From: Deltaproteobacteria bacterium
GTDB taxonomy: Bacteria > Myxococcota_A > Polyangia > Haliangiales > Haliangiaceae
NCBI GenBank assembly: GCA_021413675.1
Contig: JAIOQA010000355.1
Location: forward strand, 26,990 to 90,989
DNA: 64,000 bases
Direction: 5' to 3'
Below the pieces are notes generated by a model. That model did not search any database, was not told the DNA's origin, and worked only from the letters and a program-made list of their open reading frames with translations. Shown piece by piece: positions 36,105 through 50,793 of the stretch. Both the position numbers and the translations under genes were made by a program. How positions within the stretch are numbered: position 1 is the stretch's first letter; every line of letters begins with the position of its first letter.

Positions 36105-37319
36105 TCAGCGCGCGCGCCGCGCGGTGAGCGCGAGCACCGCCGCGCCCGCCACCAGACACCCGCTCGCGAACCCGGCGGCCGCGGCGGGCGAGCGATCGTA
36201 GAGCTGGCCGGCGATCACGCTGCCGACCCACCACGCCAGGCCGAACACCGCGTAGTACCCGCCGTAGGCCCGGCCGCGGCTGGCCGCGGGCGTGAGCTGC
36301 GCGACCACCGACTTGCCGATCGAGTCGGTCGCGGCGAGCGCCGCCGCCCAGATCGCGACGCCGATCATCGCCGGGACCTGCGCGCCGCAGAGCACCATCG
36401 GCGCGTACGCCGCCGCGAGCAAGGCCGCGATCGCCAGCACGCCGATGCCAGTGCCGCCGCGCTCGCGCGCGCGATCGTAGAGCGAGCCGATCACCAGCGC
36501 GGCGATCGCGTCGGCGGCCATCGCCGCGGCGTAGACGAACGCGAGCCAGTGGGCGGGCACCACGCCGGTGCCGCCGAGGTGGAACGACAGGAGCGCCCAG
36601 TCGCACAGCCCGGCCGCGATCAGCCCGACGCCGACGAGGTACCAGCGGTACGCCGCGCCGAGCCGCGCGTCGGGCGCCGCCGACGCCGGCGCGAGCGCGC
36701 CCGGGTTGGGGAACTTCGCGCGCGCGACCACGAGCGAGATCAGCGTGAGCACCGCCGGGATCGCGAGCAGCACGAACGCCCACTGGTAGCCGCCCACGCC
36801 GTCGCCGCGCCACCACAGCACCAGCCCGACGATCAGCGGCCCGGTGACCGCGCCGACCTGATCCATCGCCTGGTGGATGCCGAAGCTCTTGCCGGCGCCG
36901 AGGTCGTGCGCGGCGAACGACAAGAGGGTCGAGCGCGCCGGGTTGCGCACCGCCTTGCCGAAGCGCTCGAGCGCGATCAGCGCGGCCACCGCCCACCACG
37001 TGCCGACCAGCGCCATCGCCGGGATCGCGATCAGGTTGACGCCATAGCCCGCCATCGTCAGGCCCCAGTACGCGCCGGTGCGATCGGCGATCCGCCCGGT
37101 GACGTAGCGCAGGCCGTAGCCGATCAGCTCGCCGAGCCCGCCGACGAACCCGACCGCGGCGCCGGTCGCGCCGAGCAGCCCGAGGTACGGCCCGACGGCG
37201 CTGCGCATGCCCTCGTAGCACATGTCCGCGAACAGGCTGACCATGCCCATCAGCAGCACGAACTTCAGGGCGCGCGCGCGCCGCGCCTCGGGCGTGCCGA
37301 TCGCCACCTCGCCGCTCAC
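36105..37319 (-). CDS. MFS transporter, 12-TM
   Basis: This 404-residue membrane protein shows the MFS plan: TM1 with FVLLMGMVSLFADMCYEGMR, motif-A-like GRIADRTGAYWG, and the central loop at about 200-225. The first 100 residues resemble MFS proteins of unknown substrate that begin 'SLFADM-YEG'. The GTG overlaps the DppB stop as GTGA, so it is the last gene of the peptide-transporter operon and may handle a related solute. Confidence 0.85.
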   Translation of the reverse strand: MSGEVAIGTPEARRARALKFVLLMGMVSLFADMCYEGMRSAVGPYLGLLGATGAAVGFVGGLGELIGYGLRYVTGRIADRTGAYWGLTMAGYGVNLIAIPAMALVGTWWAVAALIALERFGKAVRNPARSTLLSFAAHDLGAGKSFGIHQAMDQVGAVTGPLIVGLVLWWRGDGVGGYQWAFVLLAIPAVLTLISLVVARAKFPNPGALAPASAAPDARLGAAYRWYLVGVGLIAAGLCDWALLSFHLGGTGVVPAHWLAFVYAAAMAADAIAALVIGSLYDRARERGGTGIGVLAIAALLAAAYAPMVLCGAQVPAMIGVAIWAAALAATDSIGKSVVAQLTPAASRGRAYGGYYAVFGLAWWVGSVIAGQLYDRSPAAAAGFASGCLVAGAAVLALTARRAR

Positions 37320-38251
37320 GAGATCCTGATCCGCGGGTCGAGCCACGCCTGCACGAGATCGACCACGAGGTTGGCGAGCACGATCGCGATCGCCGTGAAC
37401 ATGACGACGCCGATGATGAGCGGGATGTCGACCTCGAAGATCGCCTGCAGCACCTCGCGGCCCAGCCCCGGCCACGCGAAGATCGACTCGGTCACGACCG
37501 CGCCGCCCATGAGCACGCCGAGGTCGAGGCCGACCAGCGTGACCAGCGGCCCGAGCGCATTGCGCAGCGCATGCCGGCCGACCACCGCGCGCTCGCCCAG
37601 GCCCTTGGCGCGCGCGGTCCGCACGTAGTCCTCGCCCAGGATCTCGATCATCTCGCTGCGCACGACCCGCGAGTAGTAGGCCACGCCGACCGCCGCGAGG
37701 GTCGTCGCTGGCAAGACCAGGTGGTGCAGCCGGTCCCAGAAGCCGGTGCCGTAGCCACTCACCGGGAACCAGCCGAACCGGAACCCGAACAGGTACACGA
37801 GCAAGGTCCCGATGAAGAACGTGGGCGCGCTCTGGCCGATCAGCGCGCCGACGTTGGCGAGGTAGTCGGGCGCGCGGTTCCGTCGGATCGCCGCCAGGAT
37901 GCCGAGCGGCACGCCGATCACCAGCTGCAGGAAGATCGCCGCGAGCGCGAGCTGCGTCGTCGGCCACACCCGATCGGCGATGATCGCCGCGACCGGACGC
38001 TTCGATCGGAAGCTCTCGCCGAGATCGCCGGTGGCGATGCGCCCGACGAAGCAGCCGTACTGGCCGATCAGGTCCTCGTCGAGACAGTAGCGCTCGCGCA
38101 CCCGCTCGATCGTCTTGGGCGTGGCGTGCGGGCCGAGCAGCGCGCGCACCGGATCCGCCGGGATGATCGTCAGCATCGCGAAGGTCGCCGATACGACGAA
38201 CCACACGACCAGCGCCGACCACACCAGGCGCCGCAGCACGAAGCGGATCAC
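37316..38251 (-). CDS. Peptide/nickel ABC transporter permease (DppB/OppB-like)
   Basis: This 311-residue permease begins MIRFVLRRLVWSALVVWFVV, the DppB/OppB start, and has about six TM helices. The cytoplasmic EAA loop for the ATPase (EDYVRTARAKGLGERAVVGRH) is intact. It overlaps the substrate-binding protein gene by GTGA. An ATPase is needed for activity but none is encoded nearby. Confidence 0.92.
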   Translation of the reverse strand: MIRFVLRRLVWSALVVWFVVSATFAMLTIIPADPVRALLGPHATPKTIERVRERYCLDEDLIGQYGCFVGRIATGDLGESFRSKRPVAAIIADRVWPTTQLALAAIFLQLVIGVPLGILAAIRRNRAPDYLANVGALIGQSAPTFFIGTLLVYLFGFRFGWFPVSGYGTGFWDRLHHLVLPATTLAAVGVAYYSRVVRSEMIEILGEDYVRTARAKGLGERAVVGRHALRNALGPLVTLVGLDLGVLMGGAVVTESIFAWPGLGREVLQAIFEVDIPLIIGVVMFTAIAIVLANLVVDLVQAWLDPRIRIS

Positions 38252-39903
38252 GGCGCCTCCTTCGGCAGGCGCGCACCGTCGGGGCCGAGATCGAGCCACG
38301 CGTCCTCGTAGGCGCGGACCCAGACCGGGTGGGGCTGGTAGCCCTGCACGTACGGCTGGGTGACCTCGATGAACTTGCGGTGGAAGTTCCAGATCCACGG
38401 CGCGTCGTCGTAGAGCACGCGCTCGATCTGGTGGTACATCGCGGCGCGCTTGTCGGCATCGCCCTCGAGGCGCGCCGCGTCGATCAGCTGATCGAGCGCC
38501 GGGTTCGCGTAGAACGAGTCGTTGTTCGAGTTCTCCTTCGCGATCTGGCGCGAGTGGAACCGGGTGTCGATGAAGTTCGACGGATCCGGGAAGTCGGCGA
38601 ACCACGCGCTGTACGAGAAGCTCGGGCCGTCCTCGCGGCCGACCGCCGAGAGATACGTCGCGAACGACATGAGCGTGATCTTCACGCGCACGCCGACGAC
38701 CGCGAGGTCAGCCTGCATCGAGGCCGCGAGCTTCTCCGAGGTGTCGTCCTTGATCGTGACGTACTCGATGTCGAAGCCGTCGGGGTAGCCGGCCTCGGCG
38801 AGCAGCGCCTTCGCCTTCGCCGGATCGTACGGGTAGGGCGCGAGCGTCTCGTCGCGCCCGAACAGGCCCGGCGGCAACAGGCCGTGCGAGGGCGTGGCGC
38901 CACCCGACAAGAGCCGCACGACGTGCTCCTTGTTGAGCGCGTAGTTCATCGCGCGGCGCACGCGCACGTCGTCGACCGGCTTCTTGCGCACGTTCAGGCG
39001 CTCGCCGTAGACGTTCATCGCCGACGAGGCGTGCACGAACGGCCGCCAGTCGTCGCGGGTCTGGATCCAGGTGTAGACCGGCGCGGGCAGGCGATCGACC
39101 ACATCCAGGTCGCCGGCCTCGAACATCAGGTAGGCGGTATCGCCGGGGATGTTCTCGAGGACGATCTGGCGATCGAGCAGCGGCCGGGTCGGATCCCAGT
39201 AGTGAGGGTTGCGCGCGAGCTCGAGGCGCTGGCCCTCGTCCCAGGATTCGACGATCCACGGGCCGGTGCCGAGCACCTTGCGGCGCAGCTGATCGCCGGC
39301 CGCCTGGACCCACGCCTGCTTCTGGGGCGTGGCGAACGACATCGCGAGGATGTAGAGGAAGCCGGCGTAGGGGCGGGACAGGCGGATCTCGAGGTGGCGG
39401 TCGTCGATCGCGCGCAGCCCCGCGCAGTGCGCGGCCTTGTGATCGACCACGTCCTTGGCGCCGGCGACGTCGTCGAGGAACGCCGGGAATGGCGACTCGG
39501 CGGTCGCGAGCACGCGCTCGAGGCCGTAGACGAAGTCGCCGGCGACGACCGGCTGGCCGTCGGAGAACGTGATCCCGGGCCGCAGCGTGAACGTGTAGAC
39601 CAGGTGATCGTCGGAGATCGTCCACGACTCGGCGAGGTGCGGCACCAGCTTGAGCCCCGAGCCCGGCCGCGCCGGATCGCTGCCCTCGTAGCCGACCAGC
39701 GTGTCGAACAGCGCGTGGGTGAAGTACGCGGTGATCTCGTCGTAGGCGATCGCGGGATCGAGCGTGCGGACCTGCTGCACCATCGACCAGTGGAGCGTGC
39801 CGCCGCGATGCGGCGTGGTCGCGCCGGCTGCGCGGAAGTGCGGGCCGCGGTCCGACGAGCCGCACGCCGCGACCAGCGCGACGACGATCGCGAGGGCCTT
39901 CAT
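38248..39903 (-). CDS. Peptide-type ABC transporter substrate-binding lipoprotein (SBP_bac_5)
   Basis: The 551-residue protein has a signal peptide with lipobox VAAC (Cys14). The family 5 fold shows RGGTLHWSMVQQVRTLDPA, YEITAYFTHALFDTLVGYEG, the ATPEKQAWVQAA-type region and late motifs NKEHVVRLL and AGYPDGFDIEYVTI. It probably captures oligopeptides or another amide in the periplasm and passes them to the flanking permeases. Its ATG overlaps the DppC stop as ATGA. Confidence 0.92.
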   Translation of the reverse strand: MKALAIVVALVAACGSSDRGPHFRAAGATTPHRGGTLHWSMVQQVRTLDPAIAYDEITAYFTHALFDTLVGYEGSDPARPGSGLKLVPHLAESWTISDDHLVYTFTLRPGITFSDGQPVVAGDFVYGLERVLATAESPFPAFLDDVAGAKDVVDHKAAHCAGLRAIDDRHLEIRLSRPYAGFLYILAMSFATPQKQAWVQAAGDQLRRKVLGTGPWIVESWDEGQRLELARNPHYWDPTRPLLDRQIVLENIPGDTAYLMFEAGDLDVVDRLPAPVYTWIQTRDDWRPFVHASSAMNVYGERLNVRKKPVDDVRVRRAMNYALNKEHVVRLLSGGATPSHGLLPPGLFGRDETLAPYPYDPAKAKALLAEAGYPDGFDIEYVTIKDDTSEKLAASMQADLAVVGVRVKITLMSFATYLSAVGREDGPSFSYSAWFADFPDPSNFIDTRFHSRQIAKENSNNDSFYANPALDQLIDAARLEGDADKRAAMYHQIERVLYDDAPWIWNFHRKFIEVTQPYVQGYQPHPVWVRAYEDAWLDLGPDGARLPKEAP

Positions 39904-40799
39904 CGTCGATCCTTCGGGTCGAGCGCGTCGCGCAGGCCCTCGCCGAGCAGGTTGAACCCGACGACCGTCAGCAAGATCGCCACGCCCGGCGCGATGATGA
40001 GCCACGGCGCGGTCCGGTAGTAGGCCTGGCCCTCGTACAGCATCCGGCCCCAGGTCGCGGCCGGCGGCGGTGGCCCGAGCCCGACGTACGACAGCACGCT
40101 CTCGGCCAGGATCATCTGCGCGAAGCCGATGGTCGCGAGCACGACGACCACGCCGATCACGTTGGGCAGGAGGTGCCGCACCAGGATGCGCACCGGGCCG
40201 GCGCCGATCGCGCGCGCGGCGTGGACGAACTCGGCCTCGCGCAGCGACTGGACCTTGCCGCGGATCACCCGGGCCATCGTCGTCCAGCTCACCACGCCCA
40301 GGGTGATGAACACCGGCGCGTTCGCGGAGGACAGGTGGGCCTCGCGCAACAGCGCCGCGAGCAGGAGCGCGAGCAGGAGGAACGGGAACGCGAGCACCAG
40401 ATCGACGAAGCGCATCAGCACCGTGTCGACCAGGCCACCGGCGTAGCCCGCGACGAGCCCGATCGCGAGCCCGAGCGTGAGCGCGATCAGGCTGGCGACC
40501 AGCGAGACCTCGAGCGACACCGCCGCGCCGTGGATGATCCGCGCCCAGACGTCGCGGCCGAGCGGATCGGAGCCGAGCCACGCGCCGGCGCGCGGGCCGA
40601 GCGGCGCGCCGACCACCGATAGACCGTTGTCGATGTCGGGCGTGCTCGGGTCACCGGCGAACCACGGCCCGAACAGCGCGAGGCCGATGATCACCAGCAC
40701 GATCCCGCCGCCGACCAGCGCGCCGCGGTTGGCGGCGAACCGGCGCCACGCGCGGCGGCGCGGTGAGCTCGGCCGCGTCGCGCTGGCGCCCTCGGTCAT
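39900..40799 (-). CDS. Peptide/nickel ABC transporter permease (DppC/OppC-like)
   Basis: This 299-residue permease has a cytoplasmic N-terminus, TM1 (GALVGGGIVLVIIGLALFGP), the extracellular loop with LGSDPLGRDVWARIIHG, and the EAA loop (EAEFVHAARAIGAGPVRIL). It is the partner of the DppB-like permease two genes downstream. Its ATG overlaps the acyltransferase stop as ATGA. Confidence 0.92.
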   Translation of the reverse strand: MTEGASATRPSSPRRRAWRRFAANRGALVGGGIVLVIIGLALFGPWFAGDPSTPDIDNGLSVVGAPLGPRAGAWLGSDPLGRDVWARIIHGAAVSLEVSLVASLIALTLGLAIGLVAGYAGGLVDTVLMRFVDLVLAFPFLLLALLLAALLREAHLSSANAPVFITLGVVSWTTMARVIRGKVQSLREAEFVHAARAIGAGPVRILVRHLLPNVIGVVVVLATIGFAQMILAESVLSYVGLGPPPPAATWGRMLYEGQAYYRTAPWLIIAPGVAILLTVVGFNLLGEGLRDALDPKDRR

Positions 40800-41677
40800 A
40801 GCCGGGCGTACAGCTTGTGGACGGGGCGCGACTGGATCCAGTGGGGATCGTCGTCGGCGACCTCGCCGGCCAGGCAGCGGGCGCGGATCTCGCGCTCGCG
40901 CTCGCCGAGCCGGGCGATCTCGGCCATGAACCGATCGGCGGCCTTCTTGTAGAGCGTGGGCCGCGGCTTCTGGGCGTACAGGTCGCTCAGATCCATTGGC
41001 TTGCCGTAGACCGCGATCACCGGCCGGGTCCGGCGGATGTCCTTGGCGTAGTTGGCGCGGACGTCGCCGACGAAGTCATTGGACAGGCCGTTGATGAACA
41101 CCGGGATGATCGTCGGCCGGGCGTGCAGCGCGATCTTGCCGACGCCGGGCTGCGCCGGCAGGAACGTGTACGGATCCTCGCCCGGGTTGCGCCGGCCCTC
41201 GGGGTGCACGCCGACCACCGCGCCGGGCCGGTCGAGGAAGCGCATGATCGTGTCGAGGGCGTCGTCGTTGAGCGCGGCGCGCTCGCGCTGCCGGAAGATC
41301 GGCGGGTACATGACGCCCGCGCCGACGAAGTAGTTCACGGCCATGCCGAGCGGGTGCTCGTAGAAGAAGTTGGCGCGGACCGGGAAGTACAGGTCGCGCG
41401 ACCACGGCGCCTTGTCCGCCCAGGCCGCGAGCATGATCGCGAACTGATCGAAGAAGCTGCGGTGGTTCGACACCATCAGCACGCCGCGCTCGGGCCGGAG
41501 CGCGAGCAGCTCCTCGAGGCCCTCGGTGTACATCCGGCGGGTCAGCGCGGGGCGGACCCACCACCACGACACGCTGCGCAGCCAGTGGCCCTGCAGCCGC
41601 TTGCCCCGGTCGTCCTCGTTCATGAACCGGCCGGCGGCCATCGCCAGGCGCTCGATGCGGGTCAGGTCCTCCGACAC
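40796..41677 (-). CDS. PlsC-like 1-acyl-sn-glycerol-3-phosphate acyltransferase family protein
   Basis: This 293-residue enzyme shows the HX4D motif SNHRSFFDQFA (block I) and block III HPEGRRNPGED. It should transfer an acyl group to a lysophospholipid or related alcohol. No signal peptide was seen; the WLRSVSWWWVRPAL stretch may be membrane-bound. The GTG at 41677 was used because TATAGA lies 7 bases upstream. It starts a five-gene overlapping operon with the peptide transporter, an unusual partner. Confidence 0.82.
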   Translation of the reverse strand: MSEDLTRIERLAMAAGRFMNEDDRGKRLQGHWLRSVSWWWVRPALTRRMYTEGLEELLALRPERGVLMVSNHRSFFDQFAIMLAAWADKAPWSRDLYFPVRANFFYEHPLGMAVNYFVGAGVMYPPIFRQRERAALNDDALDTIMRFLDRPGAVVGVHPEGRRNPGEDPYTFLPAQPGVGKIALHARPTIIPVFINGLSNDFVGDVRANYAKDIRRTRPVIAVYGKPMDLSDLYAQKPRPTLYKKAADRFMAEIARLGEREREIRARCLAGEVADDDPHWIQSRPVHKLYARL

Positions 41678-41684
41678 GCCGTCA

Positions 41685-41690
41685 TCTATA
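41685..41690 (-). promoter_or_regulatory. Putative extended -10 box TG-T-A-TATAGA
   Basis: On the minus strand TGTATAGA includes TATAGA (41690-41685) and an upstream TG, ending 7 bases before the GTG at 41677. It would drive the acyltransferase/transporter operon. No -35 box is evident. Confidence 0.4.
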
Positions 41691-41827
41691 CAGGAACGCG
41701 TCGCCAGCGATCCATCGGCGGCGCGCGCTCGATCCATCCGGCCCCACCGCGGCCTGAATCGCGCTATTTGCCGCGGCTGGATCGCGCATCGATCCCGTCG
41801 CCGCTCTGATCTCGTCCGGTGGCGCTC

Positions 41828-41856
41828 TTGACGTTCCGGGGTGGGCCCCGTATTTT
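41828..41856 (+). promoter_or_regulatory. sigma70-type promoter of the nuo operon, TTGACG-N17-TATTTT
   Basis: TTGACG (41828-41833) and TATTTT (41851-41856) are 17 bases apart, the best consensus pair in the window. The -10 box lies 35 bases before the nuoE ATG, leaving a short leader, unlike most other promoters here. Confidence 0.65.
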
Positions 41857-41891
41857 CGCGCCGCTCGCCCCCTGGCGCAGGCAAGATCCCG

Positions 41892-42388
41892 ATGTCACTC
41901 GAATTCTCAGCCGAGTCGAAGAAGAAGATCGCCGCCCTCTGCGAGCGTTACCCGACCAAGCGACCCGTGGTCCTTGCTGCGCTGCATCTCGCGCAGAAGG
42001 AATTCGGTCACTTGAGCGACGACGCCCTTCGCTTGGTCGGCACCACCCTCGACCTCCCGTACGCGCACGTGTACGGCGTCGCCACCTTCTACACGATGTT
42101 CCGGCGCGAGCCGGGTGGTCGCACGACCATCCGGGTCTGCACCAACATCTCGTGCATGTTGCGCGGCGGCTACGAGGTCCTCGACGAGTTCAGCGCCAAG
42201 CTGAAGCTCGCGCCGGGCGAATCCAGCAAGTCGTTCTCGCTCGTCGAGGAAGAGTGCATCGCGGCCTGCGCCAACGCGCCGGCCGTCCTGTGCGGCACCA
42301 AGTACTTCCTCGACGTCACCCCCGCTCAGGTCGCGGCGATCATCGCCGAGCTCGAGCGCGAACCACGGCCCGAAGGGGAGGTCGCCTG

Positions 42389-42389
<1 letters not shown>
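41892..42389 (+). CDS. nuoE: NADH-quinone oxidoreductase subunit E
   Basis: This 165-residue [2Fe-2S] subunit of complex I sits in the NADH-dehydrogenase module. The four Cys ligands are present: RVCTNISC (CxxxxC) and EECIAACANAP (CxxxC). HVYGVATFYTMF is characteristic. It is the first gene of the nuo block in this window and overlaps nuoF as TGATG. Confidence 0.96.
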
Positions 42390-43722
<1,333 letters not shown>

Positions 43723-43726
<4 letters not shown>

Positions 43727-44487
43727 GCGGCCGGGTCCTGGCCGCGATCGCGGCCCTGTTCCTCGTCCTCGGCCTGGTCGCCGCCGGCACCGCGGCCGCG
43801 CAGCCCGCGGGCGGCGACGCCCCGTCGGTCACCATCCAGGCGACCCCGGGCGCCGGCGTCTCGACCGCGTCGCGCGACATCGCGACCGGCTCGGGCGCGG
43901 GCATGGCGATCCTGTTCTGGGCGCTCGCGCTCGGGACCGTCGGCGGCGCGGCGTTCGTGCTCACCCGCCGCAACCTGATCGCCGCGGTCATGGGCATGGT
44001 CGGCACGTTCCTCGCGCTCGCCGGCCTCTACATGATGCTCTACGCGAGCTTCCTCGCGGTCATCCAGATGCTGGTCTACGCCGGCGCCATCATGGTGCTG
44101 TTCGTGTTCGTCATCATGGTGCTCAACCGGCCCGAGGACGAGCCGTGGGGCATGGTCGGCCTGCCCGGCAAGGCGCTCGCCGGCCTGGCGATGCTGTACC
44201 TGCTGGTCCGCCTGGTGATGCTGGTGTGGTCGGTCAACGTGCCCGACACGGCGCTGGTCGCGCCGGCCGCGGTCGCGTTCCCCGGCGATGCCGCGCACAC
44301 GGTCTACGAGTTCGGCTCGACCGCCGCGGTCGGCACCAGCCTGTTCAGCGACTACCTGTTCCCGTTCGAGGCCATCTCGATCCTGCTGCTCATCGCCGTC
44401 GTCGGCGCGATCGCGGTCGCGCGGCCGCTCAACGACGCTGACGAGCTGCCGGGCGCGCAGCCGCCCGCGCCCACGGGAGGACACTGA
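43723..44487 (+). CDS. nuoJ: NADH-quinone oxidoreductase subunit J with N-terminal signal-like extension
   Basis: This 254-residue protein has the NuoJ core from about residue 60 (FWALALGTVGGAAFVLTRRN, then FLAVIQMLVYAGAIMVLFVF). The core is preceded by an extra hydrophobic segment ending in AGTAAAQ and an Ala/Ser/Thr-rich linker. The extension looks like a cleaved signal peptide or an additional helix, and is not a usual part of NuoJ. The GTG start overlaps nuoF. It is a proton-pumping membrane-arm subunit. Confidence 0.93.
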
Positions 44488-44807
44488 TGAACGACCTCCT
44501 GACCCATATCGGCTACGGCCACTTCCTGGTCCTGGCCGCGGTGCTGTTCGTCATGGGCGTCGCGGGCGTCCTCATGCGGCGCAACGCGCTCATCATCATG
44601 ATGAGCATCGAGCTCATGCTCAACGCCGCGAACCTGACCGTGCTGACGTTCGCGCGCATGCACGGCGACGTCTCCGGCCACACCTTCGCGCTCATCGTGA
44701 TCGCCGTCGCGGCCGCCGAGGTCGCGGTCGGATTGGCGATCGTGGTGGCGCTGTTCCGCGGCCGCCGTCACGTCGACGTCGATCGCCTCAACACGCTGAA
44801 GCACTAG
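44487..44807 (+). CDS. nuoK: NADH-quinone oxidoreductase subunit K
   Basis: This 106-residue protein with three TM helices shows GVLMRRNALIIMMSIELMLN, whose Glu lies in the membrane, and the later Glu in AAAEVAVGLAIVVALFR. Both are key proton-channel carboxylates. It overlaps nuoJ as TGATG and precedes nuoL by 9 bp. Confidence 0.95.
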   Translation: MNDLLTHIGYGHFLVLAAVLFVMGVAGVLMRRNALIIMMSIELMLNAANLTVLTFARMHGDVSGHTFALIVIAVAAAEVAVGLAIVVALFRGRRHVDVDRLNTLKH

Positions 44808-44816
44808 CGCCAAGCC

Positions 44817-48888
<4,072 letters not shown>

Positions 48889-48892
<4 letters not shown>

Positions 48893-50355
48893 CCTTCGTC
48901 ACCACTGACATGGCGTACATCGCGCCGCTGCTCATCCTCACCGTCACCGGCATGCTGCTGGTGATCGCCGAGTCGTTCTTCCGCGGGCGCGATCGCGCGG
49001 GCCTCATGGGCCTGGCGGTCGCCGGCTCGGTCGCCTCGTTCGTCGCCTCGGTGGTGCTGTACCGCCAGCTCGAGCCCGGCTCGAGCAAGCTCATCTTCGA
49101 CGGCATGCTGGTCGCCGACCGGTTCGGCTTCGCGCTGACCGGCCTGTTCTCGGTCATCACCGCGCTGGTCGCGATGTCGACCCCGGCCCACCAGCGCGAG
49201 CACGGCTGGGAGAACGGCGAGTACTACGCGATCCTGCTCCTGTCGGCGGCGGGCATGACGATGCTCGCGCAGGCCGCGCACCTGGTCGCGATCTTCATCG
49301 GCGTCGAGACGATGTCGATCGGCGTGTACGTCATGACGGCGCTGCGCCGCCGGTCGCGCCGCGGCAACGAGGCCGCGCTCAAGTACTTCCTGATGGGCGC
49401 GTTCGCCACCGGCTTCCTGCTCTACGGCATGGCGCTGGTCTACGGCGCGGCGGGCACCGCCGAGCTCGCGCAGATGAAGACCAAGCTGCTCGCGACCGCG
49501 AACCCCGAGATCGCGATCGCCGGCATCCTGCTCATGGTCATCGCGTTCGGCTTCAAGCTGGCCGCGGTGCCGTTCCACATGTGGGCGCCCGATGCCTACG
49601 AGGGCGCGCCGACCCCGGTGACCGCGTTCATGGCGGCGGGCGTGAAGGCCGCCGCGGTCGCCGCGATGATCCGGCTCTTCGGCCAGTACCTCGGCGGCGA
49701 CGTGCTGCCGTTCGGCGCGGTCGGCTGGGCCAGCCCCATGGTCATCATCGCCGGCCTGACGATCACCGTCGGTAACATCGCGGCGGTCCGCCAGAACAAC
49801 GTCAAGCGCATGCTGGCGTACTCGTCGATCTCGCACGGCGGCGTGATGCTCGTCGGCCTGGCGGCGATGGGCCTCGGCTCGAGCACCGGCCAGTCCTCGC
49901 TGGTCTACTACCTGATCGCCTACAGCATCACGACCATCGCCTCGTTCGCGGTGGTGAGCTGGGTCGGGTCGCGCGATCGCGAGCGCCTCCTGGTCGACGA
50001 CTGGGCCGGCCTCGGGCAGAAGCACCCGGCCGCCGCGCTCGCGATGACCGTGGCGCTGCTGTCGCTCGGCGGCCTGCCGCCGACCGCCGGCTTCTTCGGC
50101 AAGTTCTACGTCTTCAAGTCGGCGATGGACGTCGCGGACAACCAGCTCATCTGGCTGGTCGCGATCGGCGTCGTCAACTCGGCGATCAGCATCTACTACT
50201 ACCTGCGCCTGGTCACCGCGATGTACTTCCGCGAGCCGACCGAGCCGTTCACGCCGAGCCGCTCGGCGCCGCTCGAGGTGGTGATGGTGCTGTGCCCCAT
50301 CATCATCCTCGCGATGGGGCTCCTGCCGGGCTTCTGGCTCGGCCTCGGCAACTGA
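48889..50355 (+). CDS. nuoN: NADH-quinone oxidoreductase subunit N
   Basis: This 488-residue antiporter-like subunit has FIGVETMSIGVYVMTALRR (essential Glu), FGFKLAAVPFHMWAPDAYEG, NVKRMLAYSSISHGG and LSLGGLPPTAGFFGKFYVF. Its ATG overlaps nuoM. It is the last gene of the block, and a strong terminator follows 23 bases on. Confidence 0.96.
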
Positions 50356-50378
50356 GCCGCGACACGCTCCGGAACCGC

Positions 50379-50404
50379 CGAGGCCCGTCGCGAGACGGGC
50401 CTCG
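50379..50404 (+). terminator. Intrinsic terminator of the nuo operon
   Basis: CGAGGCCCGTC (50379-50389) pairs perfectly with GACGGGCCTCG (50394-50404) across a GCGA tetraloop. It is followed by ATGCGTTT. Stem strength and position, 23 bp after nuoN, fit a terminator. Confidence 0.8.
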
Positions 50405-50452
50405 ATGCGTTTCGGGGCGGCGAGGGCGCCCCGTAGCTCACCGGTCAGAGGC

Positions 50453-50635
50453 TCAGTAGCACTTGATGCCGCCGGACGGCGGGCACGTGATGCTGCAGGC
50501 TTCCTGCGAGGGGCCCGCCCCACACTGCAGGACCCACTGCGTGACCCCACCGCCGGCGGCCGTGGTGAGCTGCACGCTGGTCAGGCTGCGGACGTTCTCG
50601 CGAGAGAGCTCGAGTTTCTTGCTGCGCTTGTTCAT
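50453..50635 (-). CDS. RiPP-like precursor peptide with GG-type leader
   Basis: The 60-residue peptide has a charged leader (KKLELSRENVRSLTSVQL) of the type KLxLxxExVRxLT seen in class I lanthipeptide-like precursors. A TTAAGG-like end with Gly28-Gly29 follows, then a core starting G-V-T-Q-W-V-L-Q-C. Core Cys are at 38, 47, 51 and 59, with Ser/Thr at 32, 43, 48, 50 and 54, and a C-terminal Tyr. AGGAG lies 7 bases before the ATG. No modification enzyme or transporter lies nearby. It is downstream of a LytS/LytTR pair on the same strand and converges on nuoN. Confidence 0.7.
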   Translation of the reverse strand: MNKRSKKLELSRENVRSLTSVQLTTAAGGGVTQWVLQCGAGPSQEACSITCPPSGGIKCY

Positions 50636-50653
50636 GGATCGCTCCTGTCGTCG

Positions 50654-50672
50654 GCGGCGCACCGTGCGCCGC
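50654..50672 (-). promoter_or_regulatory. Hairpin in the leader of the precursor-peptide gene
   Basis: An 8-bp stem GCGGCGCA / TGCGCCGC with a 3-base loop lies 19 to 37 bases upstream of the precursor ATG, just before the Shine-Dalgarno. A -10-like TAGGGT (minus strand, 50689-50684) lies behind it. It could regulate translation, or be chance in GC-rich DNA. Confidence 0.3.
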
Positions 50673-50793
50673 GCTCGACAGGCACCCTAGCGAAGCGCGG
50701 CCGCGCGCCCGGCGCGCGCGCAGCGGGCCGGCCGGGTGCTGCCGTGAACCGGCCGCGCGGTGCAGCGAAGCGGCGCGATCTCACGCCGCGATC

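Noticed and set aside
50701..50760. GC-rich palindromes between the LytTR regulator and the precursor peptide as a specific operator
   Set aside because: CGCGCGCC-C-GGCGCGCG and CGGCCGG/CCGGCCG are likely structures in GC-rich DNA, probably acting as a terminator, and are not strong evidence of an operator.
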